From: Mycobacterium sp. ACS4054
GTDB taxonomy: Bacteria; Actinomycetota; Actinomycetes; Mycobacteriales; Mycobacteriaceae
DNA: 64,000 nucleotides
Reading direction: 5' to 3'
Assembly (NCBI RefSeq): GCF_001667275.1
Contig: NZ_LZHV01000058.1
Span: forward strand, 242,195-306,194
Part shown: in pieces, positions 1 to 8,036 of the stretch
Layout: each line of letters begins with the position of its first letter
Position numbering within the stretch: position 1 is the stretch's first letter
The notes under the pieces: generated by a model
Databases searched by the model: none
What the model saw: only the letters and a program-made list of their open reading frames with translations
What the model was told of the DNA's origin: nothing
Position numbers and translations under genes: made by a program

Positions 1-254
1 AGTTCTCCGCGCACCACCGCCTCGACCGGCCGCCGAAGGCCTGTTGCGCCCCGGTGGGTCCCGCGGATCCCGCCGTCAGCCAGACGCTGAAGGGCGGCTC
101 GCACCTGTGTGCGCCGGAGTACTGCCACCGGTATCGCCCGGCCGCCCGGTCCCCGCAATCACAGGACACCGCGACCACCCACATCGGTTTTCGCTGCGTC
201 GCACAGCAAACCGGGTCCGCGCCCGGGGACGTCTCCCGAAGTCGAAGCGACTAG
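1..254 (+). CDS. Formylglycine-generating enzyme (sulfatase-modifying factor), C-terminal part
   Basis: The gene is cut by the window's left edge; the reading frame begins at base 3 and ends at TAG 252-254. Visible residues include DRPPKACCAP, then KGGSHLCAPEYCHRYRPAAR and a terminal THIGFRCV. This is the conserved end of formylglycine-generating enzymes, and the two cysteines of the CAPEYC segment correspond to the active-site pair of the family. These enzymes oxidise a sulfatase active-site cysteine to formylglycine. In M. tuberculosis the homologue lies just upstream of the DUF4436 gene and rplN, as here. A short tail after GFRCV is poorly conserved. Confidence 0.85.
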   Translation, partial: FSAHHRLDRPPKACCAPVGPADPAVSQTLKGGSHLCAPEYCHRYRPAARSPQSQDTATTHIGFRCVAQQTGSAPGDVSRSRSD

Positions 255-338
255 CGGGTTACCGCCGCATGACCGGGGGGTGACGGGGCTTTCGTCGGGG
301 CGCGGGGCCTTCGCGAGTTCGCTAGCATCTGACCACGT

Positions 339-1340
339 GTGGCCCTCGACGCGTCCCGAATCCGCATCGGCTTCCCGATGACCGCCGAGGCCCCCGCCGC
401 GCCCGCGCCGCCGCCCCCGTCGGACGCCCCGCCGGCGTCCGCGCCGCCGTCCGGCAAACACATGGCGAAGCGGCCGCGCATCGTGATCGGGGTGGCCGTC
501 CTGGCGGTTGTCGTGACGGCCTACATGCTGTCCCTGTTCGGGGTCCACTGGCTCGAGCGGTCGGAGGGGCCGCTCCCGCCGCTGGACCTCAGCCAGGGCG
601 GCGGCGACGCGACCATCGTGCAGCTACAGGTGGAGGAGCTCAAGCCGGTCGCGAAGCACCTCGCTGTGAATGTGCTTGTCTATCCGGGGATTTCGGCGTA
701 CGACAACCGATTCGACGTGCTGGGCACAGACGTCGCCGTGCGCCTGTATCCGACGAGCGACCTGGGGGACCTGCATTACCCGAAGGGCAAGGCGCCGGCG
801 CAGCTCAGCACGACGGTCGTCGCGCACGGCGACCCCGGTAACTGGCCGTTCGACTCCTACAAGACCGAGCCGATCTCCGCCGACGCGTTCGTCGGGTCGG
901 GGGACAACCTGAAAAAGGTGCCCGCGCGGGTCGAGGTGACCGGGGAGTTGGACGGGTGGGACATCACGGTCAACCGCGTCCACGATCCCGGGGCGCTGCC
1001 GACGCAGCGCGGCACCGACAACGGCAACGTCGTCATCACGCTGAAGAGGGCCAAGGGCCCGCTGATCTTCGACCTGGGCATCTGCCTGGTCCTGATCAGC
1101 CTGCCCACCCTGGCGCTGCTGGTGGCCATCCCGATGGCGCTGGGCCGGAGGAAGTTCTTGCCGCCGTTCGCGACCTGGTACGCCGCGAACCTGTTCGCCA
1201 TCGTCCCGCTGCGCAATATCCTGCCGGGCGCCCCGCCGCCCGGTTCGTGGATCGACCAGGCGATCGTGCAGTGGGTGTTGATTGCGCTCGTGACGGCGAT
1301 GAGCCTGTACATCTTCGCCTGGGTACGGCAGGGGGATTAG
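339..1340 (+). CDS. DUF4436 family membrane protein
   Basis: A 333-residue protein with a Pro/Ala-rich N-terminus, one membrane segment near residues 48-70, an extracytoplasmic domain of about 150 residues, and three hydrophobic segments at the C-terminus (from about residue 235). This is the layout of DUF4436 proteins, whose function is unknown. GTG 339 was chosen because a TAGCAT box at 323-328 lies 10 nt upstream and fits a nearly leaderless mRNA. ATG 378 is an alternative start but has no ribosome-binding site. The position matches Rv0713 of M. tuberculosis. Confidence 0.75.
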   Translation: MALDASRIRIGFPMTAEAPAAPAPPPPSDAPPASAPPSGKHMAKRPRIVIGVAVLAVVVTAYMLSLFGVHWLERSEGPLPPLDLSQGGGDATIVQLQVEELKPVAKHLAVNVLVYPGISAYDNRFDVLGTDVAVRLYPTSDLGDLHYPKGKAPAQLSTTVVAHGDPGNWPFDSYKTEPISADAFVGSGDNLKKVPARVEVTGELDGWDITVNRVHDPGALPTQRGTDNGNVVITLKRAKGPLIFDLGICLVLISLPTLALLVAIPMALGRRKFLPPFATWYAANLFAIVPLRNILPGAPPPGSWIDQAIVQWVLIALVTAMSLYIFAWVRQGD

Positions 1341-1374
1341 CCGGGGCCGCTTTTGTCGGAGCCCGGTGGCATAC

Positions 1375-1390
1375 TCGAACATATGTTCGA
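1375..1390. promoter_or_regulatory. SOS box (LexA operator) over the HNH gene start
   Basis: TCGAACATATGTTCGA is a perfect 16-bp palindrome and matches the mycobacterial SOS-box consensus TCGAAC-N4-GTTCGA exactly. The ATG start (1383) sits in its centre. A CATACT -10 box at 1370-1375 lies 7 nt before the ATG, so bound LexA would cover both the -10 edge and the start of a leaderless transcript. Confidence 0.9.
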
Positions 1391-2876
1391 TTCGAAGGTG
1401 TCGCCCGAGGTGATCGCGGGCCTCGACGAGCACTTCGAGCGGCGGTACCCATCGAAGACGGCCGAGTCGTCCGGGTTCCTCGCCGCCGCGCGCGAATGCG
1501 CCCGGAGCGAGAATCGGGCGGCGGCCGGGCAGCTGGCGGCGATCGGGAAGCTGTTCGCCTACCGGTTGTCCCGGGGCGGGGAGCGTGCGGACTGGGCGGT
1601 GGACACCGAGGCGGCGGTGGCCGCCGAGGTGGCCGCGGAGCTGCGGATCGGCCCGGGATTGGCGGCCAGCCGGGTGCGCTACGCCCGGGCGCTGCGCGAG
1701 CGGCTGCCCAGGGTCGCCGAGGTCTTCGCCGCCGGGGACATCGATTTCCGGATGGTGCAAACCATGGTGTACCGGACCGATCTGATCACCGACCCCGACG
1801 TGATGGCCAGTGTGGACGAGCAATTGGCCGCCCGGGTGGCGCGCTGGCCGTCGATGACCTCGGCGCGGCTGGGCGCGCAGGTGGACAAGATCGTGGCGAG
1901 AGCCGACGCCGATGCGGTGCGCCGGCGCCGCGAGCGCGCGGCGGGGCGCGAGGTGTGGATCGGCGAAATGGGGGACGGGCTGGCCCGCCTCGAGGGCGTG
2001 CTGTTAAGCCCGGACGCCCACGCCCTGGACGCGCGGCTTTCCGCGTTGGCGGTCAGCGTGTGCGGCGACGATCCCCGCACACGTGAGCAGCGCCGCGCCG
2101 ATGCGCTGGGGGCGCTGGCCGCCGGGGCCGACCGGCTGGGATGCCGGTGCGGGCGACCGGATTGTGCCGCCGGCGCCCGGGCGCCGGCCGGGCCGGTGTT
2201 GATCCATGTGATCGCCGAGCAGGCCACCCTCGACGGCCGCGGCGCGGCGCCGGCCTGCGAACTGCGGGCGGACGGGCTGATCCCGCCGGCGCTGATCGCC
2301 GAGCTGGCCGCCTCGGCCACGCTGGTGCCGCTGGTCCATCCCGGGGATGCGCCGCCCGAGCCCGGCTATGTGCCCTCGCAGGCGCTGGCCGATTTCGTGC
2401 GTTGCCGGGATCTGACCTGCCGCTGGCCGGGCTGCGATTGCCCGGCGGTGGCCTGCGACATCGACCACACCGTTCCCCACGCCGCTGGTGGGCCCACCCA
2501 CGCGAGCAACCTCAAGTGCTACTGCCGCGCGCATCATTTGGTGAAGACGTTTTGGGGCTGGCGCGAAAAGCAGCTGCCCGACGGCACGCTGATCCTGACC
2601 TCCCCGGCCGGGCGCACCTACGTCACCACACCGGGCAGCGCGCTGCTGTTCCCCAGCCTGTGCGCGGCCACCGGGGCGATCGCCGCTCCCGAAGCCGACC
2701 CGCCGGACTACTGCGCCGAACGCGCCGCGATGATGCCCCGTCGACGCCGCACCCGCGGCCAGGACCGCGCCTACCGGGTCGCCACCGAGCGCAGATCCAA
2801 CCGCCGAGCGCGCACCACCGCCCGATACCGGCCACGCGACGCCACCGGCGACGACGACGAGCCACCGCCCTTCTAA
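1383..2876 (+). CDS. DUF222 / HNH endonuclease protein (13E12 repeat family)
   Basis: A 497-residue protein with an N-terminal DUF222 helical domain and a C-terminal HNH motif: a CDIDH segment, then GGPTHASNL, then CRAHH. This is the architecture of the mycobacterial 13E12 repeat family, which occurs in many copies per genome and is thought to be mobile or repetitive. Several members are known to be LexA-controlled, in line with the SOS box over this start. ATG 1383 was preferred to the earlier in-frame TTG 1353 because the -10 box and operator place the transcript start at that ATG. The basic C-terminal tail may bind DNA. The target of the nuclease is unknown. Confidence 0.88.
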   Translation: MFDSKVSPEVIAGLDEHFERRYPSKTAESSGFLAAARECARSENRAAAGQLAAIGKLFAYRLSRGGERADWAVDTEAAVAAEVAAELRIGPGLAASRVRYARALRERLPRVAEVFAAGDIDFRMVQTMVYRTDLITDPDVMASVDEQLAARVARWPSMTSARLGAQVDKIVARADADAVRRRRERAAGREVWIGEMGDGLARLEGVLLSPDAHALDARLSALAVSVCGDDPRTREQRRADALGALAAGADRLGCRCGRPDCAAGARAPAGPVLIHVIAEQATLDGRGAAPACELRADGLIPPALIAELAASATLVPLVHPGDAPPEPGYVPSQALADFVRCRDLTCRWPGCDCPAVACDIDHTVPHAAGGPTHASNLKCYCRAHHLVKTFWGWREKQLPDGTLILTSPAGRTYVTTPGSALLFPSLCAATGAIAAPEADPPDYCAERAAMMPRRRRTRGQDRAYRVATERRSNRRARTTARYRPRDATGDDDEPPPF

Positions 2877-2890
2877 AGCGGCGGTCGCGA

Positions 2891-3013
2891 TCAGCAGCCG
2901 ACCGGGCCGCCGCCCGCGGGGCAGGTGATCACGGTGGGTGTGCAACTCACCGATGTCGTCGAGACGGCGAACGCCAGCAGCAGCGCGAACAGAACCTTCT
3001 TCCCCCTGGTCAT
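2891..3013 (-). CDS. Small secreted cysteine-containing peptide
   Basis: A 40-residue peptide on the minus strand: basic start MTRGKK, one hydrophobic segment (residues 7-17), then a short mature part with cysteines at 24, 31 and 40 ending GGGPVGC. This looks like a signal peptide plus a tiny exported peptide. The cysteine at 24 (SVSC) is a weak lipobox because position -3 is serine. A TAAGAT box (plus-strand 3021-3026) lies exactly 7 nt before the ATG, which supports leaderless expression and the chosen start. Function unknown. Confidence 0.6.
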   Translation of the reverse strand: MTRGKKVLFALLLAFAVSTTSVSCTPTVITCPAGGGPVGC

Positions 3014-3082
3014 GGGCGAAATCTTAACGCCCGGCCGGGATTTCCCGCGGCGGTTTCCGCACAGACACAGGATGATTGCTCC

Positions 3083-3619
3083 ATGTCCGCGTCGCTGCCG
3101 CCCTTGGCCGGCGAAAATTACGTCTGCGCCGACTGTGGGCTCAGCTATTCCGACACCCCGCCCGGCGAAGCGGTCGGCGTCATCGCCGCCCTGCCGGACA
3201 GGGTGCGGGAGGCCGTGTCCGCGATCCCGCCCGACGCTCGACGCGCGCGGCCCGGCGCCGGTGTGTGGTCGGTCGCCGAGTACCTCTGCCATCTGCGCGA
3301 CGTCTACGTCAGCTTCACCATCCGGCTGCACCGCGTCCGCACCGAGGATCGGCCCGCGTGGGAGCCGATGCTCAACGACCTGCGGGCCCGCCGCTTCCGC
3401 TACAACGACTGCGACATCGACGCCACGCTGGGCGAGCTGGCGGCCGCCGCGGCGGGATTTCGCGACGAAGTCGCGCGCATCGCGGACGACGGTTGGGACC
3501 GCACCGGGACCCGGTTACCGGGGGAGCGGCGCACCGCCCGCTGGCTGGTTCGCCAGGCGATGCACGAGGGCGTGCACCACCTCGCCGATATCCGGAGAAT
3601 CGGGGAAACCGCTCGCTGA
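3083..3619 (+). CDS. DinB-fold family protein
   Basis: A 178-residue protein with the four-helix DinB/YfiT pattern: an early helix with WSVAEYLCHLRDVY and a late MHEGVHH, whose histidines would form the family's metal site. Such proteins are often thiol-dependent transferases or stress proteins, but the substrate cannot be read from the sequence. The N-terminal CADCG segment adds a Cys pair. ATG 3083 follows an AGGA at about 3070. It is monocistronic, lying between the small peptide and the rplN promoter. Confidence 0.75.
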   Translation: MSASLPPLAGENYVCADCGLSYSDTPPGEAVGVIAALPDRVREAVSAIPPDARRARPGAGVWSVAEYLCHLRDVYVSFTIRLHRVRTEDRPAWEPMLNDLRARRFRYNDCDIDATLGELAAAAAGFRDEVARIADDGWDRTGTRLPGERRTARWLVRQAMHEGVHHLADIRRIGETAR

Positions 3620-3660
3620 AGCCGCCTCGCGGCCAGGTCGCTCCCGCTTCGGTCGCGAAT

Positions 3661-3695
3661 TTGGCTCTGAGCTGGTCGTCCCCTAGACTCTAGGG
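3661..3695 (+). promoter_or_regulatory. rplN operon promoter with inverted repeat over the -10 box
   Basis: TTGGCT (3661-3666) and TAGACT (3684-3689) are spaced 17 bp apart, a good SigA-type promoter for the spc operon. The -10 box lies inside the perfect inverted repeat CCCTAGA-C-TCTAGGG (3681-3695). A leader of about 130 nt follows before the GTG of rplN at 3831, with AGGAG at 3821-3825 as ribosome-binding site. Confidence 0.6.
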
Positions 3696-3830
3696 GTTGC
3701 CTTGGGCAGACCTCGGCCGGTGCGAATCGGCCCCGCGTGCCTTTCGGTGACAAAGACCGCGCATGTCAGGTTTTTTGGTGGGCTGTGGCTTGCCTCCTGC
3801 CGTGCACACGCAACCAGGTCAGGAGATCGA

Positions 3831-4199
3831 GTGATTCAGCAGGAATCGCGGCTGAAGGTCGCCGACAACACCGGCGCCAAGGAGATCTTGTGCATCCGGG
3901 TGCTCGGCGGTTCGTCGCGACGCTACGCCGGTATCGGTGACGTCATCGTCGCCACCGTGAAGGACGCCATCCCCGGCGGCAACGTCAAGCGCGGGGATGT
4001 CGTCAAGGCCGTCGTGGTGCGCACGGTCAAGGAGCGCCGCCGCCCGGACGGCAGCTACATCAAGTTCGACGAGAACGCCGCGGTGATCATCAAGCCGGAC
4101 AACGACCCGCGCGGCACGCGCATTTTCGGCCCCGTCGGCCGCGAGCTGCGCGAGAAGCGGTTCATGAAGATCATCTCGCTCGCCCCGGAGGTTTTGTAA
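3831..4199 (+). CDS. rplN: 50S ribosomal protein L14
   Basis: 122 residues, the full family length, beginning with [18 protein letters not shown]14 sits at the subunit interface of the large subunit. GTG 3831 is set by AGGAG five bases upstream and by the family N-terminus; longer in-frame extensions upstream would be untranslated leader. It is the first gene of the spc operon, and its stop TAA directly abuts the ATG of rplX. Confidence 0.97.
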
Positions 4200-4517
4200 A
4201 TGAAGGTCCGCAAGGGCGACACCGTGTTGGTCATCGCCGGCAAGGACAAGGGCGCCAAGGGCAAGGTGCTGCAGGCCTACCCCGACCGCAACCGCGTGCT
4301 GGTCGAAGGCGTCAACCGGATCAAGAAGCACACGGCGATCTCGACCAACCAGCGCGGGGCGCAGTCGGGCGGAATCGTCACGCAGGAAGCCCCGATCCAC
4401 GTCTCCAACGTGATGGTGGTCGACTCCGACGGAAAGCCCGCTCGCGTCGGCTACCGCGTCGACGAGGAGACCGGCAAGCGGGTCCGCATCTCCAAGCGCA
4501 ACGGCAAGGACATCTGA
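4200..4517 (+). CDS. rplX: 50S ribosomal protein L24
   Basis: 105 residues starting with MKVRKGDTVLVIAGKDKG, the KOW-type beta-barrel of L24, which initiates large-subunit assembly. It begins at the base after the rplN stop, so translation is probably coupled. Full length with no irregularities. Confidence 0.97.
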   Translation: MKVRKGDTVLVIAGKDKGAKGKVLQAYPDRNRVLVEGVNRIKKHTAISTNQRGAQSGGIVTQEAPIHVSNVMVVDSDGKPARVGYRVDEETGKRVRISKRNGKDI

Positions 4518-4521
4518 GGCC

Positions 4522-5085
4522 ATGACCACAGCAGAAAAAGTGCAGCCGCGCCTGAAAGAGCGCTACCGCAACGAGATTCGCGATTCGCTGCAGCAGCAGT
4601 TCGGCTACGCCAACGTCATGCAGATCCCGACGGTGACCAAGGTCGTCGTCAACATGGGTGTCGGCGACGCGGCACGCGACGCGAAACTGATCAATGGCGC
4701 GGTCAACGACCTGAGCCTGATCACCGGGCAGCGCCCCGAGATCCGTCGCGCGCGCAAGTCGATCGCGCAGTTCAAACTGCGTGAGGGCATGCCGATCGGC
4801 GCGCGGGTCACCCTGCGTGGCGACCGCATGTGGGAGTTCCTGGACCGCCTCACCTCGATCGCGCTGCCGCGTATCCGCGACTTCCGCGGACTGTCGCCCA
4901 AGCAGTTCGACGGTGTCGGCAACTACACCTTCGGCCTGGCCGAGCAGTCGGTGTTCCACGAGATCGACGTGGACAAGATCGACCGGGTCCGCGGCATGGA
5001 CATCAACGTCGTCACCTCGGCGACAACCGACGACGAAGGACGAGCGCTGTTGCGGGCCCTCGGCTTTCCCTTCAAGGAGAACTGA
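4522..5085 (+). CDS. rplE: 50S ribosomal protein L5
   Basis: 187 residues including [16 protein letters not shown] and the [17 protein letters not shown] region of L5, which binds 5S rRNA. The start ATG lies 4 nt after rplX, with GAGG just upstream. It carries a short N-terminal extension typical of actinobacterial L5. Confidence 0.97.
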
Positions 5086-5089
5086 GCAG

Positions 5090-5275
5090 ATGGCGAAGAA
5101 GGCACTGGTCAATAAGGCCGCACGCAAGCCGAAGTTCGCGGTGCGCGGCTACACGCGCTGCAACAAGTGCGGCCGGCCGCGCGCGGTCTTCCGCAAGTTC
5201 GGCCTGTGCAGGATCTGCCTGCGCGAGATGGCGCACGCGGGCGAACTGCCCGGCGTGCAGAAGAGCAGCTGGTAA
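5090..5275 (+). CDS. rpsN: 30S ribosomal protein S14, zinc-binding type
   Basis: 61 residues with Cys24, Cys27, Cys40 and Cys43 in two CxxC pairs, the zinc ribbon of the short (type Z) S14. Mycobacteria also carry a longer zinc-free paralogue used under zinc limitation; this spc-operon copy is the zinc form. It starts 4 nt after rplE. An 82-nt gap separates it from rpsH. Confidence 0.96.
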
Positions 5276-5357
5276 CAGCAGACCCCAAGACCAACCCAGA
5301 ACAGGCGCGCGACAGGCCCGGACCGGGAACCATCGCGAGGAAGGTACCAAAGCCGTT

Positions 5358-5756
5358 ATGACGATGACGGACCCGATCGCAGACTTCTTGACACGTCTGC
5401 GCAACGCCAATTCGGCGTATCACGACGAGGTGACGTTGCCGCACTCGAAGATCAAGGCCAACATCGCCCAGATCCTCAAGGCCGAGGGCTACATCACCGA
5501 CTACCGGACGGAAGACGCCCGGGTCGGCAAGTCGCTGGTCGTCCAGCTCAAGTACGGCCCCAGCCGGGAGCGCAGCATCGCCGGGTTGCGGCGGGTGTCC
5601 AAGCCCGGCCTGCGGGTGTATGCGAAATCCACCAACCTGCCGCGCGTTTTGGGCGGCCTGGGCGTGGCGATCATCTCGACCTCCTCGGGCCTGTTGACCG
5701 ATCGTCAGGCAGCCAGACAGGGCGTGGGCGGCGAAGTCCTCGCGTACGTGTGGTGA
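5358..5756 (+). CDS. rpsH: 30S ribosomal protein S8
   Basis: 132 residues, the standard S8 length, with DPIADFLTRLRNAN at the N-terminus and STSSGLLTDRQAR-type sequence near the end. S8 binds the central domain of 16S rRNA. ATG 5358 was chosen from the family N-terminus (MTMTDP); GAGGAAGG lies somewhat far upstream at about 5337. Confidence 0.97.
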   Translation: MTMTDPIADFLTRLRNANSAYHDEVTLPHSKIKANIAQILKAEGYITDYRTEDARVGKSLVVQLKYGPSRERSIAGLRRVSKPGLRVYAKSTNLPRVLGGLGVAIISTSSGLLTDRQAARQGVGGEVLAYVW

Positions 5757-5766
5757 GGGGATAGAC

Positions 5767-6306
5767 ATGTCGCGCATTGGTAAGCAGCCGGTTCCGGTTC
5801 CCGCCGGAGTCGACGTAACGATCGAGGGCCAGCAGGTCTCGGTGAAGGGGCCCAAGGGCAGCCTGAATCTGACGGTCGCCGAACCGATCACGGTGGCGCG
5901 CAACGAGGACGGCGCCATCGTGGTCACCCGTCCCAACGACGAGCGGCGCAACCGCTCGCTGCACGGGCTGTCGCGCACCCTGGTGTCCAACCTGGTCACC
6001 GGCGTGACCGAGGGCTACACCACCAAGATGGAGATCTTCGGCGTCGGTTACCGCGTGCAGCTCAAGGGCGCCAACCTCGAGTTCGCGCTGGGTTACAGCC
6101 ACCCCGTGGTCATCGAGGCGCCCGAGGGCATCACGTTCGCGGTCCAGTCGCCGACGAAGTTCTCGATCACCGGTATCGACAAGCAGAAGGTCGGCCAGAT
6201 CTCGGCGAACATCCGCCGCCTGCGCCGTCCCGACCCGTACAAGGGCAAGGGCGTGCGCTACGAGGGCGAGCAGATCCGCCGCAAGGTCGGAAAGACAGGT
6301 AAGTAG
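5767..6306 (+). CDS. rplF: 50S ribosomal protein L6
   Basis: 179 residues starting MSRIGKQPVPVPAGV, with the two repeated L6 domains and a C-terminal PDPYKGKGVRYEGE signature. A GAGGGG ribosome-binding site precedes the ATG. Part of the uninterrupted spc operon; rplR starts 2 nt after its stop. Confidence 0.97.
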   Translation: MSRIGKQPVPVPAGVDVTIEGQQVSVKGPKGSLNLTVAEPITVARNEDGAIVVTRPNDERRNRSLHGLSRTLVSNLVTGVTEGYTTKMEIFGVGYRVQLKGANLEFALGYSHPVVIEAPEGITFAVQSPTKFSITGIDKQKVGQISANIRRLRRPDPYKGKGVRYEGEQIRRKVGKTGK

Positions 6307-6308
6307 TC

Positions 6309-6716
6309 ATGGCGCAAAAACAAGCTGACACCGCCGCACGAAAGCCGGTGGGGCAGAGCGTATCCGCCACGCGCCGGGTCTCCCGGCTGCGTCGGCACGC
6401 CCGGCTGCGCAAGAAGATCGCGGGCACGCCCGAGCGCCCCCGCCTCGTCATCAACCGCTCCGCGCGACACATCCACGTGCAGCTGGTCAACGACGAGAAC
6501 GGCACCACGGTGGCCGCCGCGTCCTCGATCGAGGACGACGTGCGCGGCCTGGACGGCGACAAGAAGGCCCGCAGCGTGCGGGTGGGCCAGCTGATCGCCG
6601 AGCGTGCCAAGGCCGCCGGCATCGACACCGTGGTGTTCGACCGCGGCGGGTACACCTACGGCGGACGGATCGCGGCGCTGGCCGATGCCGCACGCGAGAA
6701 CGGATTGAGTTTCTAG
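6309..6716 (+). CDS. rplR: 50S ribosomal protein L18
   Basis: 135 residues with LRKKIAGTPERPRLVINRS and a C-terminal FDRGGYTYGGRI segment, the 5S-rRNA-binding L18 fold. An N-terminal Lys/Ala-rich extension of about 20 residues is usual in actinobacteria. The TAG stop is followed at once by the ATG of a ten-codon mini-ORF leading into rpsE. Confidence 0.97.
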   Translation: MAQKQADTAARKPVGQSVSATRRVSRLRRHARLRKKIAGTPERPRLVINRSARHIHVQLVNDENGTTVAAASSIEDDVRGLDGDKKARSVRVGQLIAERAKAAGIDTVVFDRGGYTYGGRIAALADAARENGLSF

Positions 6717-6749
6717 ATGACCGAGAACAAGACCGGAAGGACCGCATAA
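6717..6749 (+). other. Ten-codon mini-ORF coupling rplR and rpsE
   Basis: An ATG directly after the rplR stop opens a ten-residue frame (MTENKTGRTA) whose TAA overlaps the rpsE ATG in the string TAATG. GGAAGG at about 6734-6739 inside it is the rpsE ribosome-binding site. The mini-ORF would keep ribosomes moving across the 32-nt spacer; it could be a translational coupler or chance. Confidence 0.4.
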
Positions 6750-7420
6750 TGGCGGAACAGTCAGCCGGCGGCCCTGAAGCCCGCGGCGACAACCGCGACT
6801 CGCGCGGCGACAACCGCGGTCGGCGCGATGGCGGCGGGCGTGGTGGCCGCGACCGCGACGGCGACAAGAGCAACTACCTGGAGCGGGTCGTCGCCATCAA
6901 CCGTGTCTCCAAGGTGGTCAAGGGTGGTCGGCGCTTCAGCTTCACCGCACTGGTCATCGTGGGCGACGGCAACGGCATGGTCGGCGTCGGCTACGGCAAG
7001 GCCAAGGAAGTTCCGGCCGCCATCGCCAAGGGCGTGGAAGAGGCGCGCAAGGGCTTCTTCCGCGTGCCGTTGATCGGCGGCACCATCACGCACCCGGTGC
7101 AGGGTGAGGCGGCCGCCGGCGTGGTGCTGTTGCGCCCGGCCAGCCCCGGTACCGGTGTGATCGCCGGCGGCGCGGCGCGTGCGGTGCTGGAATGCGCTGG
7201 CGTGCGCGACATCCTGGCCAAGTCGCTGGGCAGCGACAACGCGATCAACGTGGTGCACGCCACCGTCACCGCGCTCAAGCTGCTGCAGCGGCCCGAGGAG
7301 GTGGCCGCCCGGCGCGGACTGCCCATCGAGGACGTCGCCCCGGCCGGGATGCTGCGGGCACGACGTGAAAGTGAAGCGCTGGCCGCCAGTGCCGCGCGCG
7401 AGGGAACGGCACCGCAATGA
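6749..7420 (+). CDS. rpsE: 30S ribosomal protein S5
   Basis: 223 residues. The first 45 are a low-complexity Arg/Asp/Gly tail, followed by YLERVVAINRVSKVVKGGRR and the GDGNGMVGVGYGKAKEVP double-stranded RNA-binding region of S5. The charged N-terminal extension is seen in mycobacterial S5. The stop overlaps the rpmD start as ATGA. Confidence 0.96.
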   Translation: MAEQSAGGPEARGDNRDSRGDNRGRRDGGGRGGRDRDGDKSNYLERVVAINRVSKVVKGGRRFSFTALVIVGDGNGMVGVGYGKAKEVPAAIAKGVEEARKGFFRVPLIGGTITHPVQGEAAAGVVLLRPASPGTGVIAGGAARAVLECAGVRDILAKSLGSDNAINVVHATVTALKLLQRPEEVAARRGLPIEDVAPAGMLRARRESEALAASAAREGTAPQ

Positions 7421-7599
7421 GCCAGTTGAAGATCACCCAGGTGCGTAGCACCATCGGGGCCCGCTGGAAGCAGCGGGAGAGCCTGCGCACGCTCGGGCTG
7501 CGACGGATTCGCCATTCGGTGATCCGTGAGGACAACCCACAGACCCGCGGCCTGATCGCGGTGGTCAATCACCTCGTTGAGGTGGAGGAGGCCAAATGA
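7417..7599 (+). CDS. rpmD: 50S ribosomal protein L30
   Basis: 60 residues, the bacterial L30 length, beginning SQLKITQVRSTIGARWKQRE. It overlaps rpsE by four bases and rplO by four bases (both ATGA), so the three are translationally coupled. Confidence 0.96.
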   Translation: MSQLKITQVRSTIGARWKQRESLRTLGLRRIRHSVIREDNPQTRGLIAVVNHLVEVEEAK

Positions 7600-8036
7600 C
7601 CATCAAGCTGCACGATCTGAAGCCCGCGCCCGGCTCGAAGACCGCCCGCACCCGCGTCGGTCGCGGTGAGGGCTCGAAGGGCAAGACCGCCGGCCGCGGC
7701 ACCAAGGGCACCAAGGCCCGCAAGAACGTGCCGGCCACCTTCGAGGGTGGCCAGATGCCGATTCACATGCGGCTGCCCAAGCTCAAGGGATTTAAGAACC
7801 GGTTCCGCACCGAATACGAGATCGTCAACGTCGGCGACATCAACCGGCTGTTCCCGCAGGGCGGCTCCGTCGGCGTGGACGAGTTGGTGGCCAAAGGCGC
7901 GGTCCGCAAGAACGCGTTGGTCAAGGTCCTCGGCGACGGCAAGCTGACCGTCAAGGTCGACCTCACCGCGCACAAGTTCAGCGGCAGCGCCCGCGAGAAG
8001 ATCACCGCCGCCGGCGGATCGGTCACCGAGCTCTGA
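7596..8036 (+). CDS. rplO: 50S ribosomal protein L15
   Basis: 146 residues with IKLHDLKPAPGSK, the glycine-rich GRGEGSKGKTAGRGTKG loop and FEGGQMP of L15. It is the last gene of this ribosomal block; its stop abuts the stop of the convergent F420 oxidoreductase (8037). In many actinobacteria secY follows, but here secY is 16 kb further on. Confidence 0.97.
   Translation: MTIKLHDLKPAPGSKTARTRVGRGEGSKGKTAGRGTKGTKARKNVPATFEGGQMPIHMRLPKLKGFKNRFRTEYEIVNVGDINRLFPQGGSVGVDELVAKGAVRKNALVKVLGDGKLTVKVDLTAHKFSGSAREKITAAGGSVTEL

Noticed and set aside
624..1823. Long minus-strand open frame across the DUF4436 and HNH genes
   Set aside because: Low-complexity His/Arg/Gly product and overlap with two well-supported genes; a shadow frame.
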